NCBI GenBank assembly: GCA_030599405.1
Contig: JAUVOB010000020.1
Coordinates: 1 to 10,165 of the forward strand
DNA: 10,165 bases
From: Chloroflexota bacterium
GTDB taxonomy: Bacteria > Chloroflexota > Anaerolineae > Promineifilales > Promineifilaceae
Reading direction: 5' to 3'
Shown one piece after another: positions 6,366 to 10,165 of the stretch. The number at the start of each line of letters is the position of its first letter. Positions within the stretch are counted from its first letter, which is position 1. The notes beneath the pieces are model-generated. The model did not search any database, was not told where the DNA came from, and saw only the letters and a program-made list of their open reading frames with translations. The position numbers were made by a program, and so were the translations under genes.

Positions 6366-6425
6366 TGCCTGATTATCAGGCAACTTGTTTCATCGCCTGA
6401 GCGCTTTATTCAGGTGAATAAGCGA
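6366..6425 (+). promoter_or_regulatory. Cluster of competing short hairpins before pnp
   Basis: Arm 1 TGCCTGAT (6366-6373) pairs with arm 2 ATCAGGCA (6375-6382). Arm 3 TCGCCTGA (6393-6400) pairs with arm 4 TCAGGTGA (6410-6417, one G-U). Arm 2 can instead pair with arm 3 (TCAGGC with GCCTGA, six perfect pairs). That frees CGCTTTATT (6402-6410) to pair with AATAAGCG (6417-6424). Two mutually exclusive folds are thus possible, as in attenuators, but no T-tract terminator is present. The rest of the 6148-6470 spacer holds no gene. Confidence 0.4.
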
Positions 6426-6453
6426 GCTTTGAAAGGTTGGTAGACAAAATCTC

Positions 6454-6458
6454 GGAGG
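6454..6458 (+). promoter_or_regulatory. Shine-Dalgarno of pnp
   Basis: GGAGG at 6454-6458 lies 12 bases before the ATG at 6471, slightly longer than usual. The in-frame TAA at 6462-6464 excludes any earlier start, so the ATG is fixed. A TATAAT string at 6467-6472 overlaps the start codon and is taken as chance. Confidence 0.75.
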
Positions 6459-6470
6459 ATTTAATCTATA

Positions 6471-8648
6471 ATGTTAGAAGAACACACTTTTACAACAACG
6501 GTGGGAGAGCAAGAAGTAACAATTGGTACAGGAAAGCTGGCGGAGCAAGCCGGTGGTGCTGTTACGGTAAGAATCGGCGATAGCATGCTATTGGCCACCG
6601 CGACGATGTCAAAGCATACGCGGGAAGGTCTCGATTTCTTCCCCTTAAGCGTTGACTATGAAGAAAAGATGTATGCCGCTGGAAAAATACCAGGCAGCTT
6701 CTTTCGTCGTGAAGGTAGACCCACTACCGAGGCGATTCTAGTATGCCGGCTGACCGACCGCCCTCTCCGGCCCTTGTTTCCGAAAGGGATGAGGAACGAG
6801 GTACAGATAGTTATTACAACCCTGTCCTCTGACAGCCTTCATCACCTCGATATAATGGCGGTCAATGCCGCCAGTGCTGCCTTGATCATTTCCGATATTC
6901 CTTGGAATGGACCGATAGGAGCAATCAGGGTTGGAAAGATCGACGGCGATCTAGTTGCCAATCCAACCATCGAGCAGATGGCGGACAGTGCGCTCGACTT
7001 GCGCCTGGCGGGAAGTCGAGACGCTCTAATAATGGTGGAAGCAGGAGCCAACGAACTCTCCGAAGAGGAGATGATCGCCGCGCTAGAGTTCGGCCATCAA
7101 TCCATACAGCCGCTGATTGACCTGCAACTAGAGATGCGGGATGCGGTAGGTAAAGAGACCAGGGAAGTTACGGTGACCAAGGTAGATGAAGGGCTCGACA
7201 CGGCCGTTCGTGAGCGGATTGGCGACAGCATCCGACAGATCGTCATAGATCACCAGGATCGAGCTGCCAGAAACGAAGCTGCGGATGTCTTGCGTGAAGA
7301 GATTATCACTGCCTTCGTCGAAGAAGATGAGACCCTCGATCCTAAGAATATCCGAGAGATAATAAGCGCTATTCTGAAAGAAGAAATCCGGAGTCGAATA
7401 TTAGTCGATGGGATCAGACCGGACGGACGCAATCACACTGATATTCGCGAACTCTCATCCGAGATTAGCATTAGTCCTCGGGCTCATGGATCGGGTCTCT
7501 TCCGAAGAGGAGAAACACAAGTCCTCTCGATCGTGGCCTTAGGAACCTTGCGAGAAGCCCAGAAGCTAGACGGGTTGTATCCCTTAGACACACGACGTTT
7601 TATTCATCACTATAATTTCCCGCCCTTCTCGACTGGAGAAACGTGGTTCCTTCGTGGACCCAAACGCCGAGAAATCGGCCATGGCGCACTCGCTGAGACA
7701 GCTCTGCGACCCATGGTCCCGGAGGAAATCGACTTCCCCTACACAATTCGCGTCGTATCCGAGGTACTGTCATCTAACGGCAGTACAAGCCAAGCAAGTA
7801 TCTGCGCCTCTAGCCTCGCCTTAATGGACTGTGGAGTCCCGATGAAGCGCACGGTTGCCGGTGTAGCGATGGGCCTGGTTATGGATGGTGACACTTATGC
7901 AATCCTGAGTGATATCCAAGGAATGGAAGACCATCTCGGCGATATGGATTTCAAAGTAGCCGGAACTACCGAAGGCATAACCGCCCTGCAAATGGATATC
8001 AAGATAAGCGGATTGTCGATGGAAATCCTGACAGAAGCTCTAGCTCAAGCGCGTGACGGCCGGCTCGAGATACTGGATAACATGACCCAGACCATACCAG
8101 CTCCTCGCGAGGAACTTAGCAGATGGGCGCCTCGAATGCTGAGTGTACAAATCGATCCAGAGAAGATCGGTGCGGTGATTGGCAAAGGTGGGGCTACGAT
8201 TCGTAGCATCGAAGAAGATTACGATGTTTCGGTCGACATCCAGGATGATGGAATGATCTACGTTGCAGGCGTAGAAGGTGAAGGTGCAGAGCAGGCGATT
8301 GAGTGGATTAAGAATATAACCAAAGAACCGGAGTTAGGTCAGATATTCACTGGCAAAGTTGTTCGAATTACCGATTTCGGGGCCTTCGTAGAATTCACTC
8401 CAGGCGTTGATGGCTTAGTTCACATATCACAGCTCTCTTCTGAACGTCTTAACCGGGTCGAGGATGCCGTGAGGATGGGTGACGAGATCTTGGTCATGAT
8501 CACGGCCGTCGACCGCGATAGTGGCAAGATAAGATTATCACGCCAGGCCGTATTGGAAAGCTGGACCTTGGAAGAAGCTATAGCCAACGATTCGGTTCGC
8601 AGCGGTGGACGCGGCAATCGCCGTGGCGGTCGCAGACAGCGAAGATAG
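6471..8648 (+). CDS. pnp: Polyribonucleotide nucleotidyltransferase (polynucleotide phosphorylase)
   Basis: Trimeric cytoplasmic 3'-to-5' exoribonuclease that uses phosphate to release nucleoside diphosphates from RNA; a core enzyme of mRNA decay that can also add 3' tails. All 725 residues of the normal architecture are present: first RNase PH-like domain (about 10-145), helical linker (about 150-310), second RNase PH-like domain (about 315-545) with FRRGETQ (344-350), phosphate-site SNGSTS (435-440, Thr where many have Ser) and DHLGDMD (487-493) holding the two catalytic aspartates. Then come a KH domain with GKGG (571-574) and an S1 domain (about 624-695). The last 15 residues are a Gly/Arg-rich basic tail, probably extra RNA contact. 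It lies downstream of rpsO and is closed by a strong terminator. The long structured leader suggests post-transcriptional control. Confidence 0.98.
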   Translation: MLEEHTFTTTVGEQEVTIGTGKLAEQAGGAVTVRIGDSMLLATATMSKHTREGLDFFPLSVDYEEKMYAAGKIPGSFFRREGRPTTEAILVCRLTDRPLRPLFPKGMRNEVQIVITTLSSDSLHHLDIMAVNAASAALIISDIPWNGPIGAIRVGKIDGDLVANPTIEQMADSALDLRLAGSRDALIMVEAGANELSEEEMIAALEFGHQSIQPLIDLQLEMRDAVGKETREVTVTKVDEGLDTAVRERIGDSIRQIVIDHQDRAARNEAADVLREEIITAFVEEDETLDPKNIREIISAILKEEIRSRILVDGIRPDGRNHTDIRELSSEISISPRAHGSGLFRRGETQVLSIVALGTLREAQKLDGLYPLDTRRFIHHYNFPPFSTGETWFLRGPKRREIGHGALAETALRPMVPEEIDFPYTIRVVSEVLSSNGSTSQASICASSLALMDCGVPMKRTVAGVAMGLVMDGDTYAILSDIQGMEDHLGDMDFKVAGTTEGITALQMDIKISGLSMEILTEALAQARDGRLEILDNMTQTIPAPREELSRWAPRMLSVQIDPEKIGAVIGKGGATIRSIEEDYDVSVDIQDDGMIYVAGVEGEGAEQAIEWIKNITKEPELGQIFTGKVVRITDFGAFVEFTPGVDGLVHISQLSSERLNRVEDAVRMGDEILVMITAVDRDSGKIRLSRQAVLESWTLEEAIANDSVRSGGRGNRRGGRRQRR

Positions 8649-8670
8649 GTCTCGCTCAATTTGGTTAGTT

Positions 8671-8708
8671 AGCCCTGGTCTCTATTGAGCCAGGGCTTTT
8701 TTCTTTTA
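8671..8708 (+). terminator. Intrinsic terminator after pnp
   Basis: AGCCCTGG (8671-8678) pairs perfectly with CCAGGGCT (8690-8697). CTC/GAG adds three inner pairs across a one-base bulge, with loop TATT. The stem runs into a T-rich tract (8697-8708, a single C). It is a textbook Rho-independent terminator 22 bases after the pnp stop. Confidence 0.93.
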
Positions 8709-8750
8709 CGCCGGCTCGAGTTCTTGGTTTCATTGCTCATTTAACCCGGC

Positions 8751-8756
8751 TATAAT
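8751..8756 (+). promoter_or_regulatory. -10 box of the AI-2E family permease gene
   Basis: A perfect TATAAT stands at 8751-8756, just after the pnp terminator. The -35 is poor: TTTCAT (8728-8733) at 17 bases, or TTGGTT (8724-8729) at 21. The transcript would start near 8763, about 35 bases before the ATG at 8798, so this gene is probably transcribed on its own. Confidence 0.55.
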
Positions 8757-8797
8757 AGTCATACTTGCAGGCTTAAATGCACATGTAGAGAGCCCTT

Positions 8798-9964
8798 ATG
8801 ACGGAAGAACCCACTTCAAACAAACCGCCGGAGTCCATGCCCAAGTTAAGTGAGCCAAGTGCCATCTCTCCGCGTTGGCGGGCAAGTACGAAACGCATTG
8901 TTGTAGTTATACTACTCCTTTTAGCCTTTCTAGCGATCTTTCGAATTCGATCCTTCCTGATTCCGCTGATTCTCTCAATTGTTATAGCCTACATCCTATT
9001 ACCCGCAGTAGAGTTTTTGCGAAATAGGACAGGATTATCCAAGAACTTATCAATAGCTATTGTTTATCTGCTAATTGTCGCCATATTGATCGCCATACCA
9101 GCGCTCACAATTCCCCAACTCATCACCCAAACAAATAATCTCATCACCAATACACCAGAATATATACAAGAGCTTGGTAGCTACTTTAATGCGCCACTAG
9201 CTGCCCTGGGTTTTGCCGAGGCATTGGAAGATATCCCTTTTGGCGACATCAGTCAGGACCTGGGCGCAAATTTAATTGAGATAATAAAAGCCGTGGGTCC
9301 TCAGGGATTTAGTCTATTTGGTAGTCTCGCGACTCGGACGTTATCGACGCTAGGCTGGTTCGCGATAATCGTCATCATCTCATTCTACTTCGTAAAAGAC
9401 CACAAATCTTTCTGGAATACTGCCGTCCGAATGACTCCTTCGGCTTATCAGGCTGATGTCCGGCGTCTCGGGAGCGAGATCAGCGGCGTTTGGAACGCAT
9501 TCCTAAGAGGACAACTAATCCTAGGGATCGTCATTTTCCTAGTCACCTTTATCACTGCTTTGGCTATCGGGCTTCCGAATGCCCTCATTCTTGCCCTCAT
9601 CGCTGGAGTCCTTGAATTCATTCCTAACATAGGACCGGCTCTAGCAGCGATTCCTGCGGTGCTCGTAGCTATATTTCAAAGCGAAGCAAGCTGGCTGGGT
9701 TCTATCGTCGGCCCCATCTGGTTCGCCCTAATCGTCATCGCCCTTTACGCTTTGATTCAACGGGTGGAAAACATGGTGCTTGTACCCAGGATAATCGGGA
9801 GGAGTCTGAATCTGCATCCTCTGATTGTATTCGTCGGAGCACTGGTAGGGGCAAGTGTCGCCGGTGTTTTTGGCATCATGCTGGCAGCACCGCTGCTGGC
9901 CAGCGCAAAGCTAATACTTCTCTATGTTTACCGGAAATTGCTGGATCTTCCTCCATTTGAGTAA
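8798..9964 (+). CDS. AI-2E family transporter (PerM/TqsA-like membrane permease)
   Basis: Polytopic inner-membrane protein of 388 residues in the AI-2E exporter family (UPF0118, PerM/TqsA). Members have been linked to autoinducer-2 export, Na+/H+ antiport or unknown transport, so the substrate cannot be assigned. A Pro/Ser-rich cytoplasmic N-terminus (1-30) is followed by hydrophobic segments at about 33-49, 52-70 and 85-105. A soluble stretch follows (106-180), then segments at about 183-199, 238-257, 261-293, 305-322 and 341-376. Family hallmarks are FLRGQL (235-240), EFIPNIGP (273-280), LHPLIV (339-344) and GVFGIMLAAP (356-365). The ATG at 8798 has only a weak GAGAG Shine-Dalgarno, but no other start fits better. 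The gene stands alone between the pnp terminator and the next start. Family certain, function uncertain. Confidence 0.92.
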   Translation: MTEEPTSNKPPESMPKLSEPSAISPRWRASTKRIVVVILLLLAFLAIFRIRSFLIPLILSIVIAYILLPAVEFLRNRTGLSKNLSIAIVYLLIVAILIAIPALTIPQLITQTNNLITNTPEYIQELGSYFNAPLAALGFAEALEDIPFGDISQDLGANLIEIIKAVGPQGFSLFGSLATRTLSTLGWFAIIVIISFYFVKDHKSFWNTAVRMTPSAYQADVRRLGSEISGVWNAFLRGQLILGIVIFLVTFITALAIGLPNALILALIAGVLEFIPNIGPALAAIPAVLVAIFQSEASWLGSIVGPIWFALIVIALYALIQRVENMVLVPRIIGRSLNLHPLIVFVGALVGASVAGVFGIMLAAPLLASAKLILLYVYRKLLDLPPFE

Positions 9965-10082
9965 GAAGGGTAGTCAAGTCTAGGAAATCAGAGCAATAAT
10001 CCGCAGAATATTTCCATTCTGAATAGTCCATTAATTCGGTGATCGGTGGTCGGGTGGGTAGCAGCTAGTTGGGAGGATTCCT

Positions 10083-10165
10083 GTGAATGTGCAAGAAAAC
10101 GATATCTTAGCTGAAACTGAAAACATGATCGTTTGGCGTAGCGAAGAAGAGCAAGTTGGCTACAT
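10083..10165 (+). CDS. 5' end of a small hypothetical protein gene, cut by the window edge
   Basis: GGGAGG at 10071-10076 lies six bases before a GTG at 10083, and the frame stays open to the window end (27 codons). The start of the product, MNVQENDILAETENMIVW, then RSEEEQVGY, is acidic and polar with no signal peptide or membrane segment. It reminds me of short uncharacterised proteins of Chloroflexota, but I cannot name a family from so little. A second in-frame GTG at 10089 is less well spaced. The overlapping ATG at 10087 is in another frame and stops after seven codons. No terminator is clear between the permease gene and this start; only a weak repeat CAGAAT/ATTCTG (10004-10021) is visible. 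Confidence 0.7.
   Translation, partial: MNVQENDILAETENMIVWRSEEEQVGY

Noticed and set aside
6467..6472. Perfect TATAAT at the pnp start codon
   Set aside because: It overlaps the ATG and lies downstream of the Shine-Dalgarno, so a transcript from it would lack the start. No fitting -35 is seen.
6902..7120. Small frames inside pnp on both strands
   Set aside because: All lie within the conserved PNPase reading frame and show no independent translation signals.

Overview
The window reads as chromosomal DNA of an uncultured bacterium, most likely a Chloroflexota member of the Anaerolineae type. This is inferred from the style of the giant Ser/Thr kinase (FHA domain, Ig-like modules, Thr/Pro-rich stalk, surface domain) and from a small hypothetical gene at the right edge. 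It is not shown by any marker gene. Base composition looks roughly balanced. I see no insertion sequence, integrase, CRISPR array, tRNA or rRNA. This is an ordinary core region, not a mobile island.

Left block, minus strand (1-5546). A diacylglycerol-kinase-family lipid kinase (4530-5489) is followed, after about 160 bases, by a PLP-dependent low-specificity threonine aldolase (3326-4369). Seven bases after the aldolase stop begins a 1093-residue transmembrane Ser/Thr kinase (37-3318). The kinase carries an internal FHA domain and two Ig-like modules on the kinase side of the membrane. Outside there are four Ca-binding aspartate-rich repeats, a Thr/Pro stalk and a ligand-binding-like beta domain. 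The aldolase and kinase look like one transcription unit, perhaps transcribed from a promoter that gives a leaderless aldolase message.

Centre, plus strand (5490-8708). Divergent promoters separate the lipid kinase from rpsO (ribosomal protein S15, 5878-6147), which is followed by pnp (polynucleotide phosphorylase, 6471-8648) in the classical rpsO-pnp order. The short rpsO leader can fold in two exclusive ways. One of them buries the end of the Shine-Dalgarno sequence and the first base of the AUG, as expected for S15 autoregulation. The 323-base rpsO-pnp spacer has no gene but is rich in inverted repeats: a perfect 9-bp hairpin just after rpsO, a ~100-nt irregular hairpin, and a cluster of competing short hairpins. 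This fits processing or attenuation control of pnp. A strong intrinsic terminator closes the pair at 8671-8708.

Right block, plus strand (8709-10165). A perfect TATAAT box precedes an AI-2E/PerM-family membrane permease (8798-9964). After about 120 bases a new reading frame with a strong Shine-Dalgarno starts at 10083 and runs off the window.

The most interesting candidates are the two RNA leaders (rpsO and pnp) and the domain layout of the kinase. None is proven by the sequence alone; each is given with the test that would settle it.
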